Made by a program: the position numbers and the translations under genes. The notes under the pieces are model-generated. The model was not told the origin of the DNA and ran no database searches. It saw nothing but the letters and a program-made list of their open reading frames with translations. This document shows, one piece after another, positions 43,455 through 52,192 of a stretch of DNA of 64,000 nt. Source of the DNA: Hymenobacter yonginensis (lineage in GTDB: Bacteria > Bacteroidota > Bacteroidia > Cytophagales > Hymenobacteraceae); assembly GCF_027625995.1 (NCBI RefSeq), contig NZ_CP115396.1, forward strand, positions 1,612,001 through 1,676,000, written 5' to 3'. The first letter of the stretch is position 1. Each line of letters starts with the position of its first letter.

Positions 43455-44222
43455 ATGACTGTGGGTTCAACTGTTATTTCCGGGCTGCGGGCCCGCCGCT
43501 GGCTGGTGCCGGCTCTGCTGACGCTGGCCGTGGCCGGCTGCCAGAACGAAACCGAAACCGTAGCGCCCACCGACACCAGCTACTACCAGCCGGAAGTCGG
43601 CCAGTTTCGGATTTATGAGGTGACCGATACGCTCTGGAACAACTATGTGCGCCAGCCGCAGCCCCGGTTTCAGTTTCGGGAGCGGGTGGAGGAGAAGTTC
43701 ACCGACGCCAGCGGCCGCACGGCCTACCGCGTGGTGCGCGCCCGCCGCAACTCGCCCACCGACGCCTGGCGCGACGACAGCGTGCTGGTGGTGAGCCCCT
43801 CGGCCACCAATGTGCTGGTGACCCGCAACAACCGCCGCACCGTGGAGCTGGTGTACCCGGTGCGCACCGGCTACTACTGGAACCTGAACGCCTTCAACGA
43901 GCAGAATCCGGTGGATAAGGCCGATGCCCACTACAAGCAGGTGGAAGCGCCGTTCACAACTACCAGCGCCGCCGGCCAGACCACCACGTATCCGAAGACG
44001 GTCATGACCGGGCTGCGCGAAACTGATGCGGAAGATGGCGGCGAGTACATCAACGCCTTCTACTATTTCCGCAACCGCCAGGTGTATGCCGCTGGGGTGG
44101 GGCCGGTGTACCGGAGCCGCCGCCGCTTCATCTACTGCCCGCCCGGCAACTGCGTGCCCGACCCTACGCGGCCCTTCACCGGCTCCACCCGCACCGAAGT
44201 TCTGATAGAGTCTGGCCGCTAG
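43455..44222 (+). CDS. Hypothetical lipoprotein
   Basis: ATG 43455 gives 255 residues with a lipoprotein signal (RRWLVPALLTLAVAGCQNET; Cys in AVAGC). The mature part, rich in Tyr, Arg and Thr, looks beta-rich. No known domain is recognised. It starts 19 nt after mnmA and may be co-transcribed. Confidence 0.75.
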   Translation: MTVGSTVISGLRARRWLVPALLTLAVAGCQNETETVAPTDTSYYQPEVGQFRIYEVTDTLWNNYVRQPQPRFQFRERVEEKFTDASGRTAYRVVRARRNSPTDAWRDDSVLVVSPSATNVLVTRNNRRTVELVYPVRTGYYWNLNAFNEQNPVDKADAHYKQVEAPFTTTSAAGQTTTYPKTVMTGLRETDAEDGGEYINAFYYFRNRQVYAAGVGPVYRSRRRFIYCPPGNCVPDPTRPFTGSTRTEVLIESGR

Positions 44223-44258
44223 CCAGGCTGGTTACCCTTCGTATTGGATGCTGACTGT

Positions 44259-44295
44259 ACAGCCGCCGCCCCGTTATTACGGGCGGCGGCTGTTC
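44259..44295 (+). terminator. Terminator after the lipoprotein gene
   Basis: ACAGCCGCCGCCC and GGGCGGCGGCTGT form a 13-bp stem with a 9-10 nt loop, followed by TCTGTTG, so the T-run is weak. Confidence 0.7.
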
Positions 44296-44383
44296 TGTTG
44301 TAGGCCCGGTTGGCAGGAGCTGGCTTTGTCGGAGTACGAAGCCAAATTCGTATCTTCCGGCACGTCTACCAGCTGAGTTTTCC

Positions 44384-46105
44384 ATGCAACACTCGTATTC
44401 CGCCTTGCTGGCGGGTTTATTTTTGGCGGCCGCCAGTGCCGCGCTGCCCACTGCCACTCAGGCCCAGGCCATACCGGCTTCCGGCCAGGCCAACACCGTG
44501 CGCAAACACCTGGTGTATTTCCGCGACAAAGCCGGCACGCCTTTCACCGTGAGTCAGCCGCAGGCCTACCTGTCGGCGCGGGCCGTGCAGCGCCGTACCC
44601 GCCAGAACATTGCCGTGCAGCCCCGCGACCTGCCCGTAACGCCCGCCTACGTGACGCAGCTGAAGGCCGTGCCGGGCGCCACCGTGTGGTACACCTCGCG
44701 CTGGTTCAACGCCGCGGTGGTTTCCTGCGATTCGGCCACGCTGCGCAACCTGCAGGCGCTGCCGTTTGTGCGCAGCGCCACCACGCTCACCCGCACGGCC
44801 GCCGCTGGCCCGGCCCCGGTGCGGCCCCGCAGCTTCGAGGATGCTGCCGACCCCACCCTGGACCGCACCCAGGCCAATCCGGTGTATGGCACCGCCTACA
44901 AGCAGGCCCAGATGATCGGGGCCGTGTCGCTGCACAACGCCGGCTTCCGGGGCGAGGGCATGCAGATTGCCGTGTTCGACTCCGGTTTTCCGGGCGTCAA
45001 CCAGACCGCGCCGTTTGCCGCCATGCGCACGGAAAACCGCCTGGCCGACGTCTACAACTTTGTGGAGCGCAACGCGGCTGTGTACGGGCGCGACAGCCAC
45101 GGCACGCACTGCCTGTCCACCATGGCCGCCAACCAGACGGGCGCTTTCGTGGGCACCGCGCCCAAGGCCACGTTCCGGCTCTACATCACGGAGAACATCA
45201 TCGGCGAAAACCCCATTGAGGAAGTCAACTGGCTGCTGGCTGCCGAGCGCGCCGACTCGGCCGGGGTGGACGTTATCAGCTCCTCGCTCGGCTACAGCAC
45301 CTTCGACACGCCCTACGGCAACTACACCTACGCCGACCTGAACGGGCGCACCACCATCAGCACCCGCGCCGCCACGCTGGCTGCCCGCGCCGGCATGGTG
45401 GTGGTGAACTCGGCCGGCAACGAGGGCAACAGCGCATGGCAGCGCATTCTGGCCCCCGCCGACGCCGACTCCATTCTGGCCGTGGCCGCCGTCGACTCGT
45501 TTGGCCGGCGGGTGGGCTTCAGTTCCATTGGGCCCAGCGCCGACGGCCGCATCAAGCCCAACCTGGCTGCTATGGGTTCCCAGACCGCCATTGTGAACAC
45601 GGCCGGGCAGCCCACGCGGGGCAGCGGCACGTCGTATGCCTGCCCGGTGCTGGCCGGCATGGTGGCCTGCTTCTGGCAAGCCAACCCCACGCTCACAGCC
45701 CAGCAGGTCATCAGCTTTCTGCAGCGTTCGGCTTCGCAGGCCGCCGCACCCAACAACCTGCTCGGCTATGGGCTGCCCAATGCCGTGGCGGCCTACACGC
45801 TGGCCAACCCCGGCGTGCCGCTTTCTACTGGTAGTCCCAAAGCCGTGACGGGCCAACTGGTGGTATACCCGAATCCGGTGAAAGGCGAGGAGCTGAATTT
45901 GGAAGTAAGTGAGGCGCTGCGCGGCAAGCCGCTGCAGGTGCGCTTCTACGATGCCCGGGGCGCGCTGGTAGCCGAGCAGAAGCTGCCCGCCACCACCGCC
46001 GCCGTGCTACGGCTGCAGCCCGGCCCGCTGGCCAAAGGTGTGTATACCTGTGACGTAACGGCCGGCGACACCATCCGGCGCACGGTGCGGTTTGTGAAGC
46101 AATAA
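44384..46105 (+). CDS. Secreted subtilisin-like (S8) protease with T9SS sorting domain
   Basis: The 573-residue product has a signal peptide (MQHSYSALLAGLFLAAASAA ... QAQA), an inhibitor-like pro-region, and an S8 domain with Asp in AVFDSGFPG, His in RDSHGTHCLST, Asn in NSAGNEGN and Ser in GSGTSYACPVLAG, so the catalytic triad is complete. A C-terminal type A sorting domain follows (VVYPNPVKGE ... GVYTCDV ... RFVKQ), which directs export through the type IX system and cell-surface attachment. It is likely involved in protein degradation outside the cell. Confidence 0.93.
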   Translation: MQHSYSALLAGLFLAAASAALPTATQAQAIPASGQANTVRKHLVYFRDKAGTPFTVSQPQAYLSARAVQRRTRQNIAVQPRDLPVTPAYVTQLKAVPGATVWYTSRWFNAAVVSCDSATLRNLQALPFVRSATTLTRTAAAGPAPVRPRSFEDAADPTLDRTQANPVYGTAYKQAQMIGAVSLHNAGFRGEGMQIAVFDSGFPGVNQTAPFAAMRTENRLADVYNFVERNAAVYGRDSHGTHCLSTMAANQTGAFVGTAPKATFRLYITENIIGENPIEEVNWLLAAERADSAGVDVISSSLGYSTFDTPYGNYTYADLNGRTTISTRAATLAARAGMVVVNSAGNEGNSAWQRILAPADADSILAVAAVDSFGRRVGFSSIGPSADGRIKPNLAAMGSQTAIVNTAGQPTRGSGTSYACPVLAGMVACFWQANPTLTAQQVISFLQRSASQAAAPNNLLGYGLPNAVAAYTLANPGVPLSTGSPKAVTGQLVVYPNPVKGEELNLEVSEALRGKPLQVRFYDARGALVAEQKLPATTAAVLRLQPGPLAKGVYTCDVTAGDTIRRTVRFVKQ

Positions 46106-46151
46106 ATAGCCAGCCATATTAGTAGCGTAAGCGAATAATTTTAGTACCTTG

Positions 46152-46189
46152 GAAAGGAATTCGGACGAACCGGATTCCTTTCTTTTTTT
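46152..46189 (+). terminator. Terminator of the S8 protease gene
   Basis: GAAAGGAAT and ATTCCTTTC pair around CGGACGAACCGG and are followed by seven T, ending 32 nt before the next ATG. It could also act as an attenuator for that gene. Confidence 0.75.
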
Positions 46190-46220
46190 CAGGGGAAAAT
46201 CTCCCACAAGCCGCAATACC

Positions 46221-46541
46221 ATGTTGCAAATGATGATTTCGAAGCGTCTGGGGCGTCGCCAGTTCCACTTCACCGTGCAGGGAGCCAATCTGCACGAAGT
46301 CGTAACCGAGTATGAGCGGCTCAGCTTTCCGGATGTGGCCAAATGCGGCATCTGCGGTTCCGACAACCTCGACCTGACCGCCCGCGTGGCCCAGGACAAG
46401 TTCAAATACACCTCGCTCCGCTGCCTGGACTGCCGCGCCGACGTCACGTTCGGCAAGCGCCAGGAAGACGACCAGACGTATTTCCTGCGTAAAAACGAAG
46501 AAGGCAAGCTCGACTGGCGCGCCTATGACAAGAGTAACTGA
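46221..46541 (+). CDS. Hypothetical zinc-ribbon protein
   Basis: ATG 46221 gives 106 residues. Two pairs, CGICGS and CLDC, about 32 residues apart, form a probable zinc ribbon in the middle, with a charged C-terminus (EEGKLDWRAYDKSN). It may bind nucleic acid, but no family is certain. Its last codons and TGA stop lie inside the left arm of a facing repeat element. Confidence 0.7.
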   Translation: MLQMMISKRLGRRQFHFTVQGANLHEVVTEYERLSFPDVAKCGICGSDNLDLTARVAQDKFKYTSLRCLDCRADVTFGKRQEDDQTYFLRKNEEGKLDWRAYDKSN

Positions 46542-46747
46542 GTAGTGGAGTAACTGAGTGCTGTGTGGTACTCACAGGATAGAAGAGGCGCCGGCGGCAA
46601 CGTCCGGCGCCTTTTTTTGTGGAAACCGGCCGGCGGTAGAATACCAGACGGGGGCAGTTGGTCGTTTGGGTGAGCAGCCTGAAATGCCTGGCATGCCAGC
46701 GGCTAACTTTTATTGTATACTCCGCTACTCCACTACTCAGTTACTCT
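46531..46747. repeat. Facing short-unit repeat element, period 8, overlapping a stop codon
   Basis: 46531-46553 (AGAGTAACTGAGTAGTGGAG...) is complementary to 46725-46747 with one mismatch. The units are CTGAGTAG, TGGAGTAA, CTGAGTGC. The arm supplies the TGA of the zinc-ribbon gene, and a full terminator sits in the spacer. Its sequence closely matches the element at 36741. Confidence 0.85.
46585..46618 (+). terminator. Terminator in the zinc-ribbon / rpe gap
   Basis: AGGCGCCGG, a 9-nt loop and CCGGCGCCT are followed by seven T. Confidence 0.9.
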
Positions 46748-46769
46748 TTACTCTTTCTACCTTCGCGGT

Positions 46770-47474
46770 ATGACTCAAAACCGCCGCCCGATGCCGTTGC
46801 TGGCTCCTTCTTTGCTTGCTGCCGACTTCGGCAACCTCCAGGCCGAAACTGAGCGCCTCGCCGGCAGCGCCGCCGACTGGCTGCACTGCGACGTGATGGA
46901 CGGCCGCTTCGTGCCCAACATCTCCTTCGGCATTCCGGTGCTGCAGGCCATTCACCGCCACGCCAAGCAGCCGCTCGACGTGCACCTGATGATTGAGGAA
47001 CCCCAGCACTACCTGAGCGCCTTCCGCGACGCCGGCGCCCACAACCTCACCGTGCACTACGAAGCCTGTACGCACCTGCACCGTGTTATTCAGCAGATCA
47101 AGCAGCTGGGTTGCAAGGCCGGCGTGGCCCTGAACCCGCACACGCCCGTGGGCGTGCTCGAAGACGTGGCCGCCGACCTGGACCTGGTGTGCATCATGTC
47201 GGTGAACCCCGGCTTTGGCGGGCAGGCCTTCATCCCGAACACGCTGCGGAAAGTAGCCGCCCTGAAAGAGCTGCTGGTGGACTGCGGCTCGTCGGCGCTG
47301 ATTGAGATTGATGGCGGCGTAACCAGCGAAAACGCTTCGGCCTTGGTGGAAGCCGGCGCCGACGTGCTGGTGGCCGGCTCGTTTGTGTTCAACGCCCCCG
47401 ATCCGGTGGCCACCCTGGCCGAGCTGCGCGCCCAGCTGGCCGCTACGGTCGGTGCCGAAGAAGCCCGCCGCTAG
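46770..47474 (+). CDS. rpe: Ribulose-phosphate 3-epimerase
   Basis: This TIM-barrel enzyme of the pentose phosphate pathway interconverts ribulose-5-P and xylulose-5-P. It has APSLLAADFGNL, HCDVMDGRFVPNISFG with the metal ligands, LDVHLMIEEP, MSVNPGFGGQAF and EIDGGVTSENA. ATG 46770 gives 234 residues; ATG 46791 (MPLLAPSLLAAD) gives 227, closer to the family. A -7-like TACCTTCG at 46758-46765 would place the transcript start at about 46771, favouring 46791 or a leaderless mRNA. Confidence 0.95.
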   Translation: MTQNRRPMPLLAPSLLAADFGNLQAETERLAGSAADWLHCDVMDGRFVPNISFGIPVLQAIHRHAKQPLDVHLMIEEPQHYLSAFRDAGAHNLTVHYEACTHLHRVIQQIKQLGCKAGVALNPHTPVGVLEDVAADLDLVCIMSVNPGFGGQAFIPNTLRKVAALKELLVDCGSSALIEIDGGVTSENASALVEAGADVLVAGSFVFNAPDPVATLAELRAQLAATVGAEEARR

Positions 47475-47475
47475 T

Positions 47476-50043
47476 ATGCCGCACCGTTCCTCTGGCTTGC
47501 CCGGTCTGCCGCGGGCTTTGCGCGTGGCGCTACTGCTACTGAGCCCGGCGCCGCTGGCACTGCTGCCGGCCTCGGCCGTATGGGCCCAGACCACGGAGCG
47601 CATTACGCTCAGCGGCACCGTGCGCGACGCCGCCGGCCAGCCGCTGGAGCAGGTGGGCGTGGGCGTGGAAGGCCAGCCCGGCGGCACCGTTACGGACTCG
47701 AAGGGGCGTTTCTCGCTGCAGGTGCCGCGTACGGGCCGGCCGGCAGTGCTGGTGGCGCGCAGCCTGCGCTACCGCGCCCAACGCCTGCCCGTAGTGCTGA
47801 GCGAAGACCGCACCGAGCTGAGCCTGACCCTGCAGACTGATTCCCGCACGCTGGGCAACGTGACCGTGCGCGCCCGCACCGACGAGGCTGACACCCGCGA
47901 GCAGGTGAGCATGATCCGGCTCGACCCGCGCACGGCCAAGGTGCTGCCGTCGCCGTTCGGCGACTTCAACGCCATCCTCAAAACCCTGCCCGGCGTGCAA
48001 TCCACCAACGAACTGACGAGTACGTACTCGGTGCGGGGCGGCAACTACGACGAAAACCTGGTCTACGTCAACGGTATTGAGATTTACCGGCCATTTCTGG
48101 TGACTACGGCGCAGCAGGAAGGCCTGAGCTTCGTGAATCCGGACCTGGTGAACAAGGTGGAATTCTCGACCGGCGGCTGGCAGCCCAAGTACGGCGACAA
48201 GCTGTCGTCGGTGCTGAGCATCGACTACAAGCAGCCCACCAAATTCGCGGCTTCGGCTACCGGCAGCCTGGTGGGCGGGGCCATGCACGTGGAGGCTACC
48301 TCGCCGGGCAAGCGCCTGAGCTACCTGGCCGGTATCCGCTACAAGAATGCCACCTACGTGCTCAGCTCGCTGAACCAGGCGCAGGGCGGCTACAATCCCA
48401 CGTTCTACGACGGCCAGGCCTACCTCAACGCCAACCTGGGGCCCAAGGGCAACGAAGACCGCACCTCGCTGGGCGTGCTGGCCACCTTCGCACACAACGA
48501 CTACCGCTTTACGCCCGAGTCCGGGCAGGCCACGTTCAGCACGGCTACCAACCAGGCCACGCGCCTGTTTATCGTGTACCAGGGCCGGGAGCGGATGCAG
48601 TACGATATGGCCCAGGGCGGCCTGAGCTTGAAGCACAACTTCTCGCCGCGCCTGCAGGGCGAAGTGCTGGGCGGGCTGGTGTATTCGCGCGAGCTGGAAT
48701 ACCGCGACGTGGAAGCCAGCTACAGCCTGGCCGACATCAACCGCGACCCGACCTCGCGCGACTTCGGGCAGGCCGTGCGCCAGCGGGCTGTGGGCAAGCG
48801 CTTCGACCACTCGCGCAACACGCTGCAGGCGGCCATTGCCACGGCCGAAGCCCGCGCCCGCTGGACGCCCGGCAGCCGCAATACCGTGCGCTTCGGGGTG
48901 AAAACCGGCCGCGAGCGAATCGAGGACGTGCTCAACGAGTACAGCTTCGCCGACTCGGCCGACTTCGTGCCCGATGCGCGCCGCACGCGCCTGGTGGCCG
49001 ACCTCGACCTGCAAAGCACCCGTACCCAGGGCTACGCCCAGCATACCATCGAGCTGGACTCGCTGCGCACGCTCACGTACGGCGTGCGGGCACACTGGTG
49101 GTCGGTCAACCAGCAGCTGGTGGTGAGCCCGCGGGTGCAGTATTCGTTTATTCCGCGCAGCCGGCCCAACCACTCCTATAAGGTAGCGGCCGGGGTGTAC
49201 TACCAGCCACCGTTCTACCGCGAGCTGCGCGACCAGCAGGGCAGCCGCCCCACGCCGGGCAGCCCGCTGCTGGTGGAAGCGCGTCTGAACCCCGAGTTGC
49301 GAGCCCAGCGCTCCATGCACTTCATCGTGGGTAATGAAATCCGGTTTCAGCAGTACGGCCGGCCCTTCCGGTTCACGGGCGAGGCCTATTTCAAGTACAT
49401 GACCGACGTGGTGCCCTACGACGTTGACAACGTGCGGCTGCGCTACTTCGCCAAAAACCTGGCCACGGCCTACGCCGCCGGCGCTGACTTCCGGGTGGGC
49501 GGCGAATTTGTGAACGGGGCCGAATCGTGGTTTACGCTGGGCGTGCTCACCACCCGCGAAAACCTGCAGGGCGACTCGCTGAACCTGTTTGAGCCTAACC
49601 GCGTGGGGGCCGACAGCTTGGTGGGGCGGGAAGCCAAAGGCTACATCCGCCGTCCGCAGGATCAGCGCCTCAACTTCGGCATCTTCTTCCAGGACCATCT
49701 GCCCAACAACCCGTCGGTGCGGGGCTACGTGAATTCGGTGTTTGGCACCGGTCTGCCGTTCAGCCCGCCCAACAACGAGCAGGAGCGCGGCACCACCAAG
49801 CTCACCCGTGCCTACTGGCGCGTGGACCTGGGCTTTTCCAAGGTGCTGACCCTGAACACCGAGCCCGACCGGCGCCTGGGCCGCCTGGAAAGTTTGTGGC
49901 TGGGCCTGGAAGTGCTGAACGTGCTGGCCCGCAACAACGTGGCCGGCTACAGCTACGTGCAGGACCTGAACGGCCGCACCTACGCCGTGCCCAACTACCT
50001 CTCGCAGCGCCTTGTGAATCTGCGCGTCATTGCCCGGTTCTAA
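47476..50043 (+). CDS. TonB-dependent receptor with CarboxypepD-reg-like domain
   Basis: ATG 47476 gives 855 residues, starting 1 nt after the rpe stop codon. A signal peptide (ALRVALLLLSPAPLALLPAS) precedes a carboxypeptidase-regulatory-like domain (ITLSGTVRDAAGQPLEQVGV), a plug (PGVQSTNELTSTYSVRGGNY, DENLVYVNGIEI) and a large beta-barrel ending LVNLRVIARF. It imports an unknown large substrate across the outer membrane using ExbB/ExbD/TonB energy. Confidence 0.92.
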   Translation: MPHRSSGLPGLPRALRVALLLLSPAPLALLPASAVWAQTTERITLSGTVRDAAGQPLEQVGVGVEGQPGGTVTDSKGRFSLQVPRTGRPAVLVARSLRYRAQRLPVVLSEDRTELSLTLQTDSRTLGNVTVRARTDEADTREQVSMIRLDPRTAKVLPSPFGDFNAILKTLPGVQSTNELTSTYSVRGGNYDENLVYVNGIEIYRPFLVTTAQQEGLSFVNPDLVNKVEFSTGGWQPKYGDKLSSVLSIDYKQPTKFAASATGSLVGGAMHVEATSPGKRLSYLAGIRYKNATYVLSSLNQAQGGYNPTFYDGQAYLNANLGPKGNEDRTSLGVLATFAHNDYRFTPESGQATFSTATNQATRLFIVYQGRERMQYDMAQGGLSLKHNFSPRLQGEVLGGLVYSRELEYRDVEASYSLADINRDPTSRDFGQAVRQRAVGKRFDHSRNTLQAAIATAEARARWTPGSRNTVRFGVKTGRERIEDVLNEYSFADSADFVPDARRTRLVADLDLQSTRTQGYAQHTIELDSLRTLTYGVRAHWWSVNQQLVVSPRVQYSFIPRSRPNHSYKVAAGVYYQPPFYRELRDQQGSRPTPGSPLLVEARLNPELRAQRSMHFIVGNEIRFQQYGRPFRFTGEAYFKYMTDVVPYDVDNVRLRYFAKNLATAYAAGADFRVGGEFVNGAESWFTLGVLTTRENLQGDSLNLFEPNRVGADSLVGREAKGYIRRPQDQRLNFGIFFQDHLPNNPSVRGYVNSVFGTGLPFSPPNNEQERGTTKLTRAYWRVDLGFSKVLTLNTEPDRRLGRLESLWLGLEVLNVLARNNVAGYSYVQDLNGRTYAVPNYLSQRLVNLRVIARF

Positions 50044-50079
50044 GCCGCTCCCTCCGCGTCAGGATAGAATATTTAGGCC

Positions 50080-50117
50080 CCGGGCCCGGTAGCTGCCAGC
50101 TGCCGGGCCCGTTTTTT
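50080..50117 (+). terminator. Terminator of the receptor gene
   Basis: CGGGCCCGGTAGCT, loop GCC, AGCTGCCGGGCCCG, then seven T. Confidence 0.9.
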
Positions 50118-50146
50118 TATCCACTATTCAGCCAGCATCGGTCCGG

Positions 50147-51199
50147 CTAACGAAACGCCAGCGGTGGCCCTACCACGCGCATGTCGTGGCGGGCAAAGAG
50201 GGCGGCGGCCTGGGCAGGGGTAGGTGGAACTTGGAAGGCGGCCGCGGCCCGGAAAAAGTCTTCCATGTGTCCGGCGGGCTGAAAGCCGTAGAGCAGCCGG
50301 CCCGTGTCGGTGAGCTGGGCGAAGGTATGCGGCACGTTGCGGGGCAGGAAGACAAAGTCGCCGGCCGACAGTGTGTGCTCGGCCTCGCCGACCCGGAACC
50401 GGTACGTGCCGCTCAGCACGTAGAAGGTTTCGTCCTGGTGAGGGTGCACGTGCAGGGGCGGGCCGCCGCGCTCCGCCCCGCGGTACTCAAACAAGCTGAA
50501 CGCGCCGCCGGTATCCTGGGCGGCCACCTTGAGACTGTTGGCGCTGGGCCCCAACTGCGTCTGGCCGTGGGGTGGCCGCGCGGTGCCGGCCCGCACCACG
50601 AAGCCGGCCGCAAACTCCGCACTCAGCTCATAGTGCTCGGTCGGCGACAAGCCCGGCCCCACGTTCTGCAGGCCATGCTCGGCATTGACGCGGGCCAGTG
50701 CATCCGGGGAAAGGGGCGCCTGCTGTCGGCTCATGTACACAAAAAACTCTTCCAGCCGGCCCGCGGGCAGCAGCCAGTACAGCAGCTGGCCCCGGGCAGA
50801 GCGCTGCACCCAGGTGTGCGGCAGCTGGCGCGGCAGAAACACCGTGTCGCCGGCCTGCAGCAGCAGCTTCCGCTCGCCCAACTGAAACAGGTACTCGCCC
50901 TCCGCCACGTAGAATATTTCATCCTGCGCCAGGTGGCGGTGCAGCGACGGGCCGGCTGGTTCAAGCCCCGTGTAGTCGAAGAATGCCAGGGCGCCGCTGG
51001 TGTCGCGGGCAGAAAGCTTGAGGTCGTTGGGATTGATGCCGTGGAAGGGCGTCGGGATGCCGAAGCGGCTTTGTCCCGCCCGCACCACCAGGCCGGCCGG
51101 GGACGGAGCAGTTTGGGCTGCCACCGGCCAGGCCCAGTCCAGCAGGGGAAGGGCACACAAAGAAGGGAGGGCCGAAACCAGGAAATCGCGCCGTTGCAT
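50147..51199 (-). CDS. Exported double-cupin protein
   Basis: ATG 51199 gives 350 residues; the longer open frame upstream is overlap with araC. The start MQRRDFLVSALPSL resembles a twin-arginine signal (RRDFL) with hydrophobic core and AQT cleavage. Two cupin domains follow, each with metal ligands (SLHRHLAQDEIFYV ... LPHTW and LHVHPHQDETFYV ... VPHTF). It may be a metal-dependent dioxygenase of the quercetinase type; the substrate is unknown. It is last in the leftward crp-hydroxylase-araC-cupin group. Confidence 0.85.
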   Translation of the reverse strand: MQRRDFLVSALPSLCALPLLDWAWPVAAQTAPSPAGLVVRAGQSRFGIPTPFHGINPNDLKLSARDTSGALAFFDYTGLEPAGPSLHRHLAQDEIFYVAEGEYLFQLGERKLLLQAGDTVFLPRQLPHTWVQRSARGQLLYWLLPAGRLEEFFVYMSRQQAPLSPDALARVNAEHGLQNVGPGLSPTEHYELSAEFAAGFVVRAGTARPPHGQTQLGPSANSLKVAAQDTGGAFSLFEYRGAERGGPPLHVHPHQDETFYVLSGTYRFRVGEAEHTLSAGDFVFLPRNVPHTFAQLTDTGRLLYGFQPAGHMEDFFRAAAAFQVPPTPAQAAALFARHDMRVVGPPLAFR

Positions 51200-51249
51200 A
51201 GCTCTGAGGATTGGTGAGTATGCGAAAGGTAGCGGCGCAGGCCAGGGAG

Positions 51250-52110
51250 TTAGTGGTAAGAATCGGACGTTTCTGCCTGCCCAAACACGCGCTCCGGCGC
51301 CTGGCCCTCGTGCAACAGAAAGGCGTTGGGCGAGAGGCCCGTGAACTGGCGGAAGTCGCGGGCCAGGTGCTGGTAGTCGTGGTAGCCCACGGCCAGGGCT
51401 ACGCTCAGCCAATCCGTCAGCGGCTGGGTATTTTTCAGACGCATGGCCTGGCCGAAGCGGGCTATGCGCGCAAACAGCTTGGGGCTGATGCCTTGCCGCT
51501 CCACAAACTGCCGGTGAAACTGCCGCCCACTCAGGCAGGCCTGCCCGGCCAGCCAGTCGAGGGAGGTCTGGCCGGGGTGGCACAGCAGGTACTCGGTGGC
51601 CTTGTGAAACGCCGGCCGGTAATCGGGCCGGGCCCGGCCGATCAGCCGGGCCAGAAACGTTTCCACCACCGGAATCATGTCGGGATAGTGGCGGGTGTTG
51701 CGCAGCTGCTCGCTCACCTGCCGGATTTCGCCGGCAAACACGGTTTCGGCGTCCAGTAAGGTGTCGTTGAGCTCGGCCAGCGGCAGGCCCGTGAGGCGGT
51801 GCAGGGCCCCGGGCTGAAACACCACCTGCAGCACCAGGAAGTCGCGCCCCACGTGCCGGCTGGTCAGGAGCGTGGGCTGCCCGGCCAGCCGGCACGCGGG
51901 GCTGGTCTGCAACGGCCCGCTGAGGCCCTGTGCCACTTGCTCCGGGTCGCGTGGGAAAAAGCTCAGGCAGTTTTCAGCCCGTGGCCAGTAGGCTTTCACC
52001 GGTAGCTGCGTCATCTCCGCCGGAAAATGGCAGCCCACTATCTGCAGTTGCCGCACGTAGTCGCGCAGGCCGGGGCTGGGCAGTCGGTAGTCGAACACGG
52101 GCGTCATCAT
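51250..52110 (-). CDS. AraC-family transcriptional regulator
   Basis: ATG 52110 gives 286 residues. An N-terminal domain of about 170 residues (MMTPVFDYRLPSPGLRDYVR) is followed by the double HTH of AraC (LDWLAGQACLSGRQFHRQF and VALAVGYHDYQHLARDFRQF with GLSPNAF). It starts 83 nt after the hydroxylase gene and ends 50 nt before the cupin gene, which it may regulate. Confidence 0.9.
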   Translation of the reverse strand: MMTPVFDYRLPSPGLRDYVRQLQIVGCHFPAEMTQLPVKAYWPRAENCLSFFPRDPEQVAQGLSGPLQTSPACRLAGQPTLLTSRHVGRDFLVLQVVFQPGALHRLTGLPLAELNDTLLDAETVFAGEIRQVSEQLRNTRHYPDMIPVVETFLARLIGRARPDYRPAFHKATEYLLCHPGQTSLDWLAGQACLSGRQFHRQFVERQGISPKLFARIARFGQAMRLKNTQPLTDWLSVALAVGYHDYQHLARDFRQFTGLSPNAFLLHEGQAPERVFGQAETSDSYH

Positions 52111-52192
52111 GGCGGAGGCAGGCCGGAACGTAAGCACGGGGAACAGGCAGAAGATACGCAAACATCCGGCGCGTTGCGCGGCCTTCACATGC

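Noticed and set aside
51200-51895. Upstream extension of the cupin frame
   Set aside because: It overlaps the araC gene almost entirely, and the exported start MQRRDFLVSALPSL at 51199 is a clear signal sequence.
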